A DNA stretch of 64,000 nt from Cervus elaphus (GCF_910594005.1 NC_057823.1:64416015-64480014); one strand, 5' to 3'. Positions 20,760 through 32,885 are shown, counted from the stretch's first letter. Numbers and translations: made by a program. The notes: generated by a model from the sequence alone, not told the origin.

Positions 20760-21480
20760 ACTTCATCCCATTTCTGTCTCAGGGTTCCTAAAACCCTTGG
20801 AATTTGGAGGAGAGCAGACATAGGTATCTTTTGTTAAGTGAATGGATGGACTTCAAGACACGATCTAAGGATATGGAATGAACCATGTGATTAGAGATTT
20901 GGAGATTTCAGTTCCAGCCGCCCAGTCTCTGGGGAGGGAAGAGGGTCTGGAGATTGAATCGATGACCAGCAGGCAATGATTTAGTCAGCTGTACCTATGT
21001 AATGCTGCTGTTGATGCTAAGTCGCTTCAGTTGTGTCCGACTGTGTGACCCCAGAGACGGCAGCCCCCCAGGCTCCGCCGTCACTGGGATTTTCCAGGCA
21101 AGAACACTGGAGTGGGTTGCCATTTCCTTCTCCAATGCATGAAAGTGAAAAGTGAAAGTGAAGTCGCTCAGTCATGTCCGACTCTTCGTGATCCCATGGA
21201 CTGCAGCCTACCAGGCTCCTCCGTCCATGGGATTTTCCAGGCAAGAGTATTGGAGTGGGACCTATGTAATGAAGCCTCCATAAAAACCCAAAATAAGGGG
21301 GTTCAGAGAGCTCTAGGCCTGCTGAACCCATGAAGTTTTGGGAGACTGGTGTGCTGAAGCTTTAAGAAACACCATAAACATCATCTATAAATCTTTCAAT
21401 TTATAGCCTTTAAAATTGTGTAATGTTTGGCCAACATGGAAGGAGTGAGGACTGACATTATATTAAGTTCTGTGCATAAA
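20760..21480 (+). mobile_element. Old endogenous-retroviral-type LTR remnant, split by BovA2
   Basis: 'ggttcctaaaacccttggaa', 'caggcaatgatttagtcagc', 'aatgaagcctccataaaaac' and 'gggttcagagagctctaggc' are landmarks of a mammalian solo-LTR family (the 'ccataaaaaccc' motif serves as its TATA-like region). No internal viral genes are present. A BovA2 at 21005 splits it. The family name is not fixed. Confidence 0.5.
21005..21259 (-). mobile_element. BovA2 SINE (dimeric)
   Basis: Antisense two-monomer BovA unit: (ctg)n end at the left, two 'gatt(t)tccaggcaagaacac/agtat' monomers, spacer 'gaaagtgaaaagtgaaagtg'. A perfect 12-bp TSD 'acctatgtaatg' (20993-21004 and 21260-21271) lies in the host LTR. 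Confidence 0.96.
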
Positions 21481-21679
21481 GTGAGCTTTTCCTTTTTATC
21501 ACAGTATTTTGAACTTGTCTAAAATTGGTAGGATTGTAAGAAGTAAGTGACACTGTGTAAATGAAATACTTTTCATGGTGTCTTGCCCATAATCTTAGCA
21601 ACTACTTACTGACAAGTGCCAGGCACTAAATGCTTCAGATCTATCATCTCCTCTACTTTTCTCAACTTCCTAATGAGAT

Positions 21680-22130
21680 AGGTATGTTAGTTACATATTA
21701 CTATGTAATAAACTATCCCCAAACTTAGATTTTGTTCTCTCTCAGTTTCTGAAGTTTGGGAAATCAGGAGGGCTTAGCTGGGTGGTCCTGGCTGAGGGTC
21801 TTTCAAAGGGTTGTGGGCTTGGCTGTTGCTTGGGGCTGTTGTCCTCCTGAGGCTCAACTGGGGCTGGAGAATCGACTTCCAGGATGCCCAGGAGGTCTTA
21901 GTCTTCACTGTGGACAGGAGGCTGCCGTTTCTCACTTAATTGGTTCACAAAATGGCAGTTGGCTTCTTCCGGATCCAAAGATCTGAGGGAGAGGAGTGAG
22001 AGCATGTCCAAGGTGGAGGCCATGGTCTCTTATACCCCAGTCTCTGAAGTGAATCCCATCGCATCTGCCGTGTATTAGTGGTCACACAGACCAACACGTC
22101 AGGAGACTCTGAGGGTTTGCACACTAGGAC
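21680..22130 (-). repeat. Old LTR-like interspersed repeat
   Basis: 'aataaactatccccaaactt', 'ggcttagctgggtggtcctg', 'gaggctcaactggggctgga' and 'caaaatggcagttggcttct' resemble an ancient mammalian LTR family in antisense. Assignment is by remembered pattern only. Confidence 0.45.
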
Positions 22131-22139
22131 GCAGGCTGT

Positions 22140-22490
22140 CTTAGTCTGTTTGGGCTATTATAATTAAAAGCACTGTAAGCTAAGTGCTTAAAACAACAGA
22201 CATTTATTTCTTAGTTTTGTAGGCTGAAAGTACCAGCAGATTTGGTAAGGGCCCACTTTCTGGTTCTAAGACAGGAGTCTTCTCACTGTGTCCTCACGTG
22301 GCAGAACAGCAAGGGAGCTCTCCAGGGCCTCTGCTGTAAGGGCATCAGTCCCGTTCATGAGGGCTCCAGCCTCATGACCTCATCGCCTCTCAAAGGCCTG
22401 TCTCCTAATACTGTCATATTGGGGATTAAGCCTCAACAAATGAATTTTAGGGAGACAGAAATTCGGGCCATAGCACAGCCATTAGGGAGC
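22140..22490 (-). mobile_element. MaLR-type LTR remnant (MLT1-like)
   Basis: Starts 'ttagtctgtttgggctatta' and includes 'cttctcactgtgtcctcacg', 'tcatgagggctccagcctca' and 'cctaatactgtcatattggg', ending 'aatgaattttagggagacag'. This is the order seen in antisense MaLR/MLT1-like LTRs. No coding region. Confidence 0.55.
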
Positions 22491-22499
22491 CATCTTGGT

Positions 22500-24225
22500 G
22501 GATCTTGTTATTATCCCCCTTCCAAAGTGAGAACACTTTGGAAAGTGAGGCAGAGAGAGCTTATACAGGTAATCCAAGGGTGCATTTAATACATTAAAAC
22601 AAACAAACAAACCAAGTTTCAAATTTAGGCCATTCAGTGGCAGCTCCCACATTTCAACCACAGCACTATTCTATCTGCAGGGTAAGTGGCCTATTACCAT
22701 GAGCCACACTTGGTGTTTCACTTCCAGCAACCAATCTGCAAATCCATGACTCTCTCTAGGCTCGGACTGCACTTGACATTACTCCTTCTCTTTAAAGACA
22801 AGAGCTCTGTAGTGAGCTTCTTTCTCCCCTCAGCCTGGTGGTCTATGTATGTATAGTATACAGAGAAGCAGGGAACAGGACTCTTCTCTGTGTGGAGCAT
22901 GCAGCCTTGCTGGGGCAATAATACCAGCAGGAATGTTTGCCCTCTGAACTGCTATAGAACTTGTTGCTTTTATGATTATTATCATTATTGAGATTCATAT
23001 ATATTCCTGTCTTGTCATTTACTTTTCCCACCTGTGTTTTTGCCTCCAAATGAGATGGAAACTTCTCTTGGGTTGAACTCTGCTCTTTGCTTCACTGAAT
23101 CCCACCTAGTGTTAGGTAGAGTTAATTTTCACATAATGGAAATCCTCAACCAGTGTTTACTAGTGAAGATTATGTAAGGTTATTGGAGAACCCTAGGCAG
23201 TGTGTGATGAAATGGCAAAGCACATAGCTGAGACAAGGATTTCCCTTTCATGTCAAAAAAAGGAGAGTTTGGGTTTTCTTCTTGAAATACATTCCTTTAT
23301 TTGATGTCCTATCTCTGAGCTGTCTCTGAAGTATGCCCTTCTTTTATCTACAACATAACACACTCTTCTCTGAAAAAATCTCAGTCCCTGACCTACCAAT
23401 ACTTCTCATTCCCACAATAGCCTGGGTACTCTGGAGTGTCTGTTCCATCCACATAAAGGTCTTTGAAAGGGGTCTTGTTATAGTTTTCCAAAGAAGAACC
23501 TTCTAGTTTTGAAATCCGAAATGTCATTGAAGATCCTTTATTCTATTGCCTTCCCTTGAGATACATGGGCGTCCACATCAAGGAACAAAGGCTGTTGATT
23601 CTATTTGCGCATTTCACCACAGATTTAAAGACTATCCTTCCTCTTTCTCCCTCATTTCAAAGTCAAATCACCCTCAGTGTCTTCCTTCTCAGATTTGCCT
23701 TTGCTTCAGCATAATGTTCTAACGTCTGGCCATTGCTTAAATTCTTAGAAACCAACACAAATCTTAATTTATTTTCTTTCCAGTCTTTTCCTGTCTCTTA
23801 GCTCAGCAAAACTGCACCATTTCAAAGGCCCCTTTCATGTTCTTTCTCTCCTCTCTAATGCTTTCAGAGGGTTACCATGCGCTATCAGATCACTCCCCAA
23901 AGGTGGTTTTGTTTTGTTTTGTTTATATTTGTTGTTTTCCCTCAGGAAGCAGAGACTCCTGCAAGGCAAAATGAACAAGGACTCCAGTGATAGTTCCTTG
24001 AAGTGGTTTCTCTTTTCCCTCATCTGTCCAGGCTTAATGTCTGGTCCTGGCATTTCAAGTGGCAGAATGACTTCCTCGAATGTTTCAGTCCCACTGTCTG
24101 AGTTTGGAGAATGTGACACATCAGAGGTGGGTGGGAAGAAGGTGACTGCATCCCACAGTTCTTTGCTGCTCAACATGGTGAGGGTGGAATTATTAACACA
24201 ACTCAAGGGACCTTAGGCTTTCCAA
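22500..24225. other. Single-copy-looking interval, no confident gene
   Basis: No strong repeats. The segment 23945-24126 has a good acceptor (gttgttttccctcag) and a GTGGGT donor with an open + frame, but the minus strand is also open over the same region and no domain is visible. It is not called as an exon. Confidence 0.4.
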
Positions 24226-24226
24226 A

Positions 24227-24760
24227 ATTTGTTGTTGTTGTTTAATCACTGTCATGTCCCGACTCTTTGTGACCCCACGGGCTGCAGCGTGCCAAGCTCC
24301 TCTGTCCTCCACTATCTACAGAAATTCAAGTTCACTGAGTCAGTGATGCTATCTAACCATCTTATCCTCTGCTACCCCCTTCTCCTTTTGCCTTCAGTCT
24401 TTCCTAGCATCAGGGATTTTTCCAGTGAGTCGGCTCTTCACATCAGGTAGACAAAGTATTGGAGCTTCAGCTTCGGCATGAGTCCTTCCAGTAAATATTC
24501 AGGACTGATTTCCTTTAGGATTGACTGGTTTGATCTCCTTGCAGTCCAGGGGACTCTCAAGAGTCTTCTCCAGCACCACAATTCGAAAGCATCAATTCTT
24601 TGGCACTCAGCCTTCTTTATAGTCCAGCTCTCACATCTGTACATGACTACTGGGGAAAAAACACAGCTTTGATAATACATATCTTTATCAGCAAAGTGAT
24701 GCCTTTGCTTTTTAATACACTGTCCTGGTTTGCCATAGCTTTCCTTCTAAAAGGTTCAGT
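24227..24760 (-). mobile_element. Old BovB LINE 3' fragment
   Basis: Antisense BovB, diverged (ctctttgtgaccccacgggc ... ttccttctaaaaggttc). The minus frame (24438-24680) contains RCESWTIKKAECQRIDAFEL and RRLLRVPWTARRSNQSILKE, the BovB C-terminal region. It begins with (GTT)n where younger copies have gttca repeats. Confidence 0.92.
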
Positions 24761-24939
24761 TTCAAAAAGTCGGTGGTGTAATAGGATGGGAACTGTTGAG
24801 AATTCACAGCTCTGTTCTGGTTCAGCAAGCCCTGACCTTCTCTAGTTTCATTTGCCTCGTCCATAAAATGGGCAGATCCGTTTGTAGTGTGGACAAATTC
24901 AAGGCATGGTATTTGGAGCTGACATCTGGTCCCAGGTAT

Positions 24940-25310
24940 CCTCCCTATTCTCTTGCTCCTTGACTTCTCTGCTCATACTCTCTGTTCCATTCAGAAGGTT
25001 AGTTCCTCAAGATGTCCATGTCCTCCTTCCTGTCTCTAGGCCTTTGTACTTCTTCTTACTAATCCTTCAGTTTTTTTAACCTCAGGTATCATTTGGTTCT
25101 GAAAGCCTTTCTTTATTCCTAGGTCTGGATTAAGGGTCCCTTCTATGGGTACCCCATTGTACCCTATATTTGGGTATTTACTTTGTGTCACATAATTTTT
25201 GTATTCATTTTTTTTTTTTTTCTTTTCTGTCTCCCTTATTTCCTTGGAGTGGAGATCAAGTCTTATTCCTTTTATGTTCCCAGTTCTAACAACAGTAGTG
25301 ACTGTACCTT
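24940..25310 (+). repeat. L2 LINE 3' fragment
   Basis: 'ctctaggcctttgtacttct', 'atttactttgtgtcacataa' and 'agtggagatcaagtcttatt' track the L2 3' end in order. Confidence 0.55.
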
Positions 25311-25314
25311 GTAT

Positions 25315-25525
25315 TTAAAGATTGCTTATTCTGTGTTATTTGGTTAAGCATTTCATATCTGTGACCTCAGCTAGAACTCAACTCTTTGAAGCAGGAACTA
25401 TTTTGACTTCACTTTACAGGTCAAAGACTGAGGCTCGGTGAAGTTAGATTGCTTATTGTAGGTCACTCAGCTGGAAAGAGGTGGGCTGGGAATTCACACC
25501 CAGCAGTCTGTCACCAGAGTCTCTG
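25315..25525 (-). repeat. MIR SINE
   Basis: 'aagactgaggctcggtgaag', 'ttgtaggtcactcagctgga' and 'gtgggctgggaattcacacc' are antisense MIR. Confidence 0.75.
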
Positions 25526-25889
25526 CAATACAGCTTAGATATAATACAGTGAGATGCTGAATGAATGAAGGTTTCAGTCAGCCTCAGGGATGAAAGAACA
25601 ATGAATTCTGTGCCCCAAACCTATGATTTAATTGGGATGTGAGACATGAACACACATAATCTAAGTGTCATGAAAGGTTCTGCCCATCCTGGGAGCTCTC
25701 AACACAGCCTAGCGTCTCCTGCTCTGAGTGTGTCTTGTCAGGAGTGATCCCTCCTCCCATTACGTCCAAACCGTGTTTTCCACGACTATGTTCTGTTGTT
25801 CCTTGTGTGCCCAGGAGAGCGGGCTGTCTGAGCCCAGCCCATCCGGAAACAGGGCAAGGGCAGAGGAGGGACTCACATGTCCTGGGCAT

Positions 25890-26070
25890 CTACTGGGCCA
25901 GTCTCTACATGTGTTGCGTACTCATCTTTACTCTTTCCAATGGCCCTTAGGAGCAGTTGGTATTATGTTGATTTTAGAGACAGGGAACTTGAAGCTTATA
26001 AAATAAAACTAACATGACTAAGATTGCACAGCTAGTGAAGGCGGATTCTGACCTCACATTTATGATCCTC
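25890..26070 (-). repeat. MIR fragment
   Basis: 'gggcatctactgggccagtc', 'ttttagagacagggaacttg' and 'gattgcacagctagtgaagg' lie in antisense MIR order. Confidence 0.65.
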
Positions 26071-26911
26071 TAATTATGAAGTAGATTTCTATTGGGTGAG
26101 TATCTATGTAATGGCAAGAAAAGACTACTATAACCTAATTCTCCCTTCCACCTCCACTCTTGGCATTCACATTACCTTCATTTCTCACCATTAATTAGTG
26201 ATTTGGATTTTGAGATGCCTTGTTTTTTTTTTTTTTTTTTTCTCTTAAAGTTACTATTTTTTGGATATGAAACCAAAAATCCAGCAATTTGTCAGCAGAA
26301 TTGGATTATAATGGGAAATGACTTGGAGCAGATGTGTAGATGTGAGAAAGACCTGTGTGGGCCTTTAGGGAAACCCTTGCACAAATGAGGACAGGCATTC
26401 AACTGTCTTCCAAGCCTGTTACATTGGTTTGGCTAATTCTCTGAGATGGGAAATCATACCCACTACTCCCTCTCAGCTTTTCCTCTCTTCCATCCCTGCT
26501 TTGTAACTCTTCCTTTCCACCCCACTCCCAGATTTCTTTAGTGGATATCTAGTAGCCTAAATCTGACAAGGGAAATCTAACTGTTATGGTGTTGGATATT
26601 GCTTAGAGTTCAGATCTGTGGTCTGATTTTTGACAAAATGCAGCCCCAAAGTGATGAGATTCAACAAGAAAAGTCCTGACTCCCAGGCTTCTGGGCCCTT
26701 CTCCCAGCCACTGGTGGGAAATGGATAGGCTGGTGGGAAGGGCAAAAAACAAAACAAAACAAAAACTGTTTCTTCCTTGCTTCCTGATTGTTTTAATTAC
26801 TACTGAAAAGTTACAACTGAAAGAAGTGGTTTCCAGCTACCTTGCTATTAATTGATTTTCTGAGCTTCCAGCAAGCACACATCCCCTAAGACTTGGATGA
26901 GACTGATGGAC

Positions 26912-26931
26912 GGGGGGGCGGGGGGGGGGGG
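26912..26931. repeat. Near-pure G tract
   Basis: G7-C-G12 (gggggggcgggggggggggg), within a gap-free region. It could fold as a G-quadruplex and is also a typical place for base-calling error. Confidence 0.9.
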
Positions 26932-27070
26932 TCCTTGGCTGGGACCAGCTGTGTGTGTCCATCACAATCCCCTCTGGTCCCCATGCTAATCTGAAAGTGG
27001 CAGCCTGAAGCTAGTAGTCTTGGCAGCTCGTGAAGTTGGAAGAGAAGAGAGAACAAAGAGAGTCAGTAGT

Positions 27071-27282
27071 GAAGTGAAAGTGTTAGTCGCTCAGTCATGT
27101 CCAACTCTTTGCTACCGCATGGACTGTAGCCCACCAGGCTCCTCTGTCCATGGAATTCTGCAGGCAAGAATACTGGAAGGGGTAGCCATTACCTTCTCTA
27201 GGGGCTCTTCCTGACCCAGGGGTCAAACCCGTGTCTGCTGCACTGCAGGCAGAGTCTTTACTGTCTGAACCACCAGGGAAGC
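27071..27282 (-). mobile_element. Bov-tA SINE
   Basis: Antisense: 'gttagtcgctcagtcatgtc', body, then the tRNA-derived head 'gaaccaccagggaagcag' at the right. Moderately diverged. Confidence 0.92.
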
Positions 27283-27509
27283 AGCAGTAAAAAGAAAATG
27301 TAGAAAACTCATCCTTAGAATGAGTTTTTAAAGGCCTGTAATCTATGGACTCTTAATTTTGCAACCCATAAATGGGCCTCAAGGATTCCACAAGACTCTT
27401 GAAATCATACGCAAAACTTGGTGTGTATGGGCATTTTTCTAGGGAGGGGATCCATGGTTTTCATTAGAGTCTCAAAATGCTTCATGATCCCCCAAAGTTA
27501 AAGTCCAGC

Positions 27510-27640
27510 AGTGTAACCTACTTACCATTCTTTACAGGAGAAGAAACCAAGGCTAAAGAGGAGGTTGTAAGATATTCAAGGTCGTATTGTAAATTATTGG
27601 TGGATCAAATTTGGACTAATACCTCCACATACTGATGCTA
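27510..27640 (-). repeat. MIR fragment
   Basis: 'ctttacaggagaagaaacca', 'aggctaaagaggaggttgta' and 'gatcaaatttggactaatac' suggest antisense MIR. Confidence 0.55.
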
Positions 27641-27918
27641 TACATTCCCCACCCTGCCACACATCCTCTTTATCCCAGGCTTATGTTTAGAACTTGAGTG
27701 GTGTGTTTGGTGGTTTGAGGACATAGTTAGTCCCAAAAATAAAGTCCATTTTTTATTATTAGTCTGTGAGATCTGACTGTGTCTCCTCTCCACCATCCAC
27801 TGCTTTGAGGGTCTTACCTTCCATTGGGACCCATTTCTGTTAGTTCACTTTCCAACACCTTGTGTTTGTGAAGGTCCCATCATATCACCTGATTTACCTG
27901 AAGATAGTGTCATGGCAG

Positions 27919-28190
27919 AGAAGGCGATGGCACCCCACTCCAGTACTCTTGCCTGGAAAATCCCATGGACGGAGGAGCCTGGTAGGCTGCGGTCCATGGA
28001 GTTGCTAAGAATCAGACACGACTGAGCGACTTCACTTTCACTTTTCACTTTCATGTATTGGAGAAGGAAATGGCAACCCACTCCAGTGTTCTTGCCTGGA
28101 GAATCCCAGGGACGGGGAGCCTGGTGGGCTGCCGTCTATGGGGTCGCACAGAGTTGGACACGACTGAAGTGACTCAGCAGCAGCAGCGGT
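27919..28190 (+). mobile_element. BovA2 SINE (dimeric)
   Basis: 'gagaaggcgatggcacccca' starts monomer 1 and 'tggagaaggaaatggcaacc' monomer 2. It ends in (cag)n. A perfect 12-bp TSD 'gtgtcatggcag' (27907-27918 and 28191-28202) marks a fairly recent insertion. Confidence 0.96.
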
Positions 28191-28324
28191 GTGTCATGGC
28201 AGTGCATGAAGTGGCTTTCCATAGTGGGATAAATCAGAGCAACACTTTTACTGGAGAAATCTTTTTTCTTGCTTCTATCTTTGAGTCAGCCTAACATCTT
28301 CATCAATCTTTGGTATCCTTGATT

Positions 28325-28925
28325 ATTTTTTTACTTAATTTTCATTGAGATACAACTTGCACATATACAAATGTATAAATTGTAAGTGTAGAGCTTGATG
28401 GATCTTTACATATGCTTACATCTAGGTAACTACCATCTAGATCAAGGTGTAGCACAGTTATAGCAGCCCAGAAGCTTTCTTCATGCCCCTTTCCAATCAA
28501 TAGAAACCTCTCACCTGTAGGCAACCACTATTATGACCTTTATTATGATAAATTTGTTTTTGTCAGTTCTTTAACAACACATAAATAGAATTGTATAGCA
28601 TGTACTCTTTTATAGCTAGCCTCTTCTGCGCCACATAGTATGCATGAGAGTCATCAATGTTGTAACGTGTGTCATCAGCCCATTCTTTTTCATTGCTGTA
28701 TAGTATTACATTGTGTCAGTCTAGCATGTTTTATTTATCCACTTTCCTGTTGCTGATCATTTGGATTGTCTCCAGCTTTTTAAAAATTATGAAAAAAGTT
28801 GGTATGGATATTCTTATACATGTCTTTTTATGGACATAAGTACTTATTTTCACTAAGAAATGGAAATGTTGGATCATTGTATGTACATATGCTTGGATTT
28901 AGCAAATAATGACAGTTTTCTAAAG
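28325..28925 (-). mobile_element. L1M-type LINE 3' end
   Basis: 'tttcattgagatacaacttg', 'ctaactaccatctagatcaa'-like text, 'tttcattgctgtatagtatt' and 'gtctccagctttttaaaaat' are antisense old L1 landmarks. No coding capacity. Confidence 0.75.
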
Positions 28926-29088
28926 TAGTTTACTCAACTTTCATGAGTAAGCCAACCTTAGTACCTACCTTCAACCTTTCCCCAGATCAACCTGACTGTG
29001 TCGTTATCAGATTCCTCCTTGCCCTAGTTTCTGCGTTAACCCCTGTCTTGATCTCCAGTTCTCCCACCTTGGCTTTACTGAGTTATAG

Positions 29089-29162
29089 GGACTTCCCTGG
29101 TGGCTCAGACAGTAAAGTGTCTGTCTACAATGCGGGAGACCCAGGTTTGATCCCTGGGGCAG
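29089..29162 (+). mobile_element. tRNA-derived SINE head, truncated
   Basis: 'gggacttccctggtggctca' through 'ggtttgatccctggggcagg': the Bov-tA head alone, without the BovA body. Confidence 0.85.
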
Positions 29163-29544
29163 GAATATAGAACCACAGCAACTGTGTGGTTCAACCTCAA
29201 TGTTTCAGAGATAGAAAAAGTGAGGTCTGAGTGTGTCTGGTTGAGGAAGCTGTCCAGTGATACCAAACAAGTTCCTAGCTGACTTGGGATGAGGATGCAC
29301 AGATGTAAACTCTTTGATAGAAGCAGAAGACAGTTCATACTCATTTTGTTGATCTCTCAAGCTTAGGAAAGCACCTGATATATGATTATCCTCAAACCAT
29401 ATTTGTCAAAGGAAGAAAAAATGAAATGGAAGGATTCTTAGAGATTAATGAGTTCAGTATTTGTCAAATTGTGAATGTGTAAGTCTGGTTTATAAAAAAG
29501 CTTTTAGGTGGGACCCTGCTGAATAAAGTGAATCCATTGTGACA

Positions 29545-29752
29545 AAGGGGTTTGCTTGGTGGCTCAGATAGTGAAGAATCTGCCTGCAATGCAGGAGACC
29601 CAGGTTCAATCCTTGGGTTGGGAAGATTCCCTGGAGAAGGAAATGGCTACCCATTTCAGTATTCTTGCCTGGAGAATCCCATGGACAGAGCAGCCTGGTG
29701 GGTTATAGTCTATGGGGTGTAAAGAGTCAGACACGACTGAGTGACTGACACT
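29545..29752 (+). mobile_element. Bov-tA SINE
   Basis: Head 'ggtttgcttggtggctcaga', body 'ggagaaggaaatggctaccc', end 'cacgactgagtgactgacac'. Only a weak short direct repeat (ttgtga) flanks it. Confidence 0.93.
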
Positions 29753-29898
29753 TGTGATCAATCCCCAAACTTGTACTTTATTGTGAAGAAGAAATTTGCT
29801 CTTTGACCCTCCTTTAATCATTGCATTAGCTCAAGGGGAGAATGTCTCTGTCTTCTATTATATGTCACCTCATTAACAATTGCCAGTTTCTTTTCCAA

Positions 29899-29925
29899 AG
29901 AGAGAGAGAGAGAGAGAGAGAGCGA
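29899..29925. repeat. (GA)n microsatellite
   Basis: 'agagagagagagagagagag' followed by 'cgagaag'. Confidence 0.95.
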
Positions 29926-30370
29926 GAAGCTCTAACTAGATTTTCACAATGCTTTGTTTTCCTTGCATTTTTTTTCTTTACCTTTTATGGTGGTTACTTT
30001 TTCTTTGGAGGAGGAAATAGACATTTTTCTCTTCATGGAAGTAGTAGAAAGAGTCCTTTTCAAGTATATTTTAGCATAAACAGAAAACAAAAAACAAGTG
30101 GGTTCACTGAAGAAAAAGGTTAAGTAGTAAATTGGGTATATGGATGTAGCAAAAAAATCATATAAGGCTAATCAAGTTTGTCTATTTCACACTCACTCTT
30201 CACTAGATGGGGAAATGGAGCCCAGGGAAAAGAGACTTGAATGACCCTTGAAACTGGCAGCTAGGGTCGTCAGCACCGCACTCCTCACATACAAATATGG
30301 TTGTGATACATATCACTTTGGGGAGAAGAGACAGAGTTCTAGCCCATGGTGCCCCATTTATTATTAAGGA

Positions 30371-30562
30371 GAGTCCAGTGGTAAAGAATCAGCCTGCCAG
30401 TGTAAGAAATGTGGGTTTTATCCCTGGAGTGGGATGATTCCCTGGAGTGGAGCTGGCAACCCACTCCAGCATTCTTGCTTGGAAAATCCCACAGACAGAG
30501 GATCCAGGTGGGCTATAGTCCATGGGGTCACAAGGAGTTGGACATGACTGAGCATGCATGCT
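30371..30562 (+). mobile_element. Bov-tA SINE
   Basis: Diverged head 'gagtccagtggtaaagaatc', body 'gctggcaacccactccagca', end 'gttggacatgactgagcatg'. Confidence 0.88.
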
Positions 30563-30689
30563 TGTGTGTGAAGGATTATCTGGAGGGCATCTTAGAAGTG
30601 CTTCCACTGAATAAACTTGCCTTACATAGAAGCCTCTGGAGCACCTTTTCTTATCTATTCCAATACACACATTACCAAATGCCTCCTTT

Positions 30690-31060
30690 AAGGGGCAGCT
30701 CTGCTCCCACCTCGCCCCAGCTCACACAGCTTCCATGGCTCCCAGTCGACTTCCTTAGCCTGACATTCAGAACGCTCACAGCCTGCTTCCCTTCTCAGCT
30801 TCATCTCCCATCAGTTTCATCTTCCCTACACTTTCCTGCATCCCAGCCTTGCTGAACTGCACATCTTCCCTAAGGATGCTGCCTGTTTTCCTTCCCCTGT
30901 GCATCCCTCTTCAGTGTTTCTTTATCTGGAATGCCCTTCCTTCATCTCTGGTCATCTGCCTCCAATGACTTCCTCTTTCAGGAAGCCTTTTATGATTCCT
31001 CCAACTGGAAGTGAATTCTTCTCCCTTCACTGTGGGCAGGATCCATTCTTTGCTGAACAG
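30690..31060 (+). repeat. L2 LINE 3' fragment
   Basis: 'cacagcctgcttcccttctc', 'tctttatctggaatgccctt' and 'cctctttcaggaagcctttt' are in L2 sense order. Confidence 0.7.
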
Positions 31061-31127
31061 CCTACCTAAATATAGTTGACAAAGTCCCATCTAAATGAAT
31101 TACTCATTTTGTTCATATCAAACCTGT

Positions 31128-31290
31128 GGGCTGGGTATCATTATTAGGATCATCATTTTATAGCTGGAAATAATGAAACACAGAGAGGTTAAGTAACACG
31201 CCCAAGGTCACACTGCTGACGGCAGCAGAGCCAGGGTTTAGATGCAGGGCTGTTGGAGTCCAGAACTCACACTCTTAGCCAGGATTCCAT
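31128..31290 (-). repeat. MIR SINE
   Basis: 'tatagctggaaataatgaaa', 'cacagagaggttaagtaaca' and 'cgcccaaggtcacactgctg' are a clear antisense MIR core. Confidence 0.85.
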
Positions 31291-31299
31291 CCTGACCAC

Positions 31300-31980
31300 C
31301 CTCGCTGCTGGCAGCATTCTGCTTAGAGATGGTTAAATGAATTATGGGGAGCTCTCTGCTCAACTCTTCCTGAGATGCAGCACTAGTCAGGCATATGTCT
31401 GAGGTGAAGATAGAGATAGTAAATGCTTTTTTATTGCTGTCAGTGATTTGGGAAGCAGGTCTGGCAAAGATGTCTGCCTTGCACCAGCCCAGGTGGTCCA
31501 CAGAATCACTGTACTGACAGCTGGAGAGTCCTGGTAAGAAACGGGTGGGGGGCGGTGGTGGGGGAGGCATCAGGGTGCAGTCTTTCCGATCTGATAAGGA
31601 GCTCCTGGCCCACAGGAAGAGTGGCTCCAGCTTCAAGGAGAATGAGAGCTTGGCTCCCGTCCCTGGGCTGCTGCAGCAACAGCATTGCACAGGCTGCTCC
31701 TGCCCAGGGACACCATAAATCGCTGGGCCATGGACTTGACAGCCAGCCGTGATGTGATCAGAAAGCCAACAGGAGCCAATGCCAAGCTTTTGGTGGCTGC
31801 TTCTTGCATGTTCCTCTCATCCATCATGCCAGGCAGAGCAGTCACGGGGCCAGTCACCTTCTTTCCAAATGGGGACTCAGGGGGCAGTCAGTCAAGTCCC
31901 AGGTGGGGAGAGGGCATTAATTAACCCTTTCAAAGCTGTACTCCTTTATTTTTCCCGTGTATGATCTTACTTAGTTCCCA
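31300..31980. other. Single-copy interval, open on both strands
   Basis: Frames of 150 and 74 codons on the minus strand and 79, 65 and 61 on the + strand overlap. A C-rich run (ggtggggggcggtggtgggg complement) explains the proline stretch. No domain, paired splice sites or repeat is recognised. It may be conserved noncoding DNA or an unrecognised exon remnant. Confidence 0.3.
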
Positions 31981-32479
31981 TTCATTCATTCATTTATTGA
32001 ACATGCAGCTACAACACAACTTTCAGGATCCAGGCATCTTTTTGTGACATCTTTGGAAGTAGAAGAGGAAGGAATATGCCCATTTTACAGATCAGGGGAC
32101 AGGGAGAGGAAATTATGGAAAGCAGTGCATCAGGCAAGAGCCTTTAATTTTAGTTCTCAGATTCCTGCTCTCATTTGACTGAAGTTAGGAAAATAATTTC
32201 CCTTCTCTGGATGAGAGTTTACTTATTGCTTTTCATGAATTATCTATCTTTAGACTTCATTATTTTTAAAAAAGGTAGACTTGCAAATGAACGACTCACT
32301 TTCACTTTCGCTTTTGCATATGATTGGAATTTAAACTTTGTAAAAGGCATAAAATCAAACAGAACTGTTCCTCATCTCTCTTCTTGGGCTCTGATTCCTC
32401 TCTTCAAAGATGACAACTCTTTTTCTGGAAAACAGTGCGCATGTGTGTGTGTAACAGAGGGAAATATCCTATGCTGAAC

Positions 32480-32885
32480 CTTGCCTTTTAGGCTAAACAG
32501 CATATCTTGGAAATCTTCCCAAGTCAGCAAGATTGATCTAACTCATTCTTTTTAATAGGATGCTTGTTATTACATTGTAGGAATATACAACAATTAATGG
32601 TTTGACCACTGTGGTACTGATAGATACTGAAGCAGTTTATATTTTGTTCTTTTATTGTTGCTTTACAAACAATGCTGCAGTGAATTTCATTGTGCATATA
32701 TCTTGGCATACCTTTGGGTAAATTCCTAGGAAAGAAACTGCTGAGTCAAAGGGTAAGTGGCTTTTAGTTATTGGTAGCTATTGCTTTATTGTCTTCCAAA
32801 GTTTGCCTTGATTAACATTTTAACCAACAGGGTTTGTGAGTGCCTGTTTCCGAACAACTATCCCTTTTTTGATCATTTTTTGGGC
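32480..32885 (-). mobile_element. L1M-type LINE fragment
   Basis: 'cttggaaatcttcccaagtc', 'tttttaataggatgcttgtt', 'gtgcatatatcttggcatac' and 'tattgtcttccaaagtttgc' match the antisense old L1 3' end. Confidence 0.7.

Noticed and set aside
20780..20834. Exon following the candidate at 19983 (acceptor 'catttctgtctcag', phase fits)
   Set aside because: The sequence is part of a recognisable old LTR (aaacccttggaatttgg ... cctccataaaaac) and the peptide lacks the GQYC-type continuation expected of an NRF domain.
23945..24126. Exon with strong acceptor and GTGGGT donor
   Set aside because: Open on both strands, no domain, and only one plausible frame of low complexity. Insufficient support.
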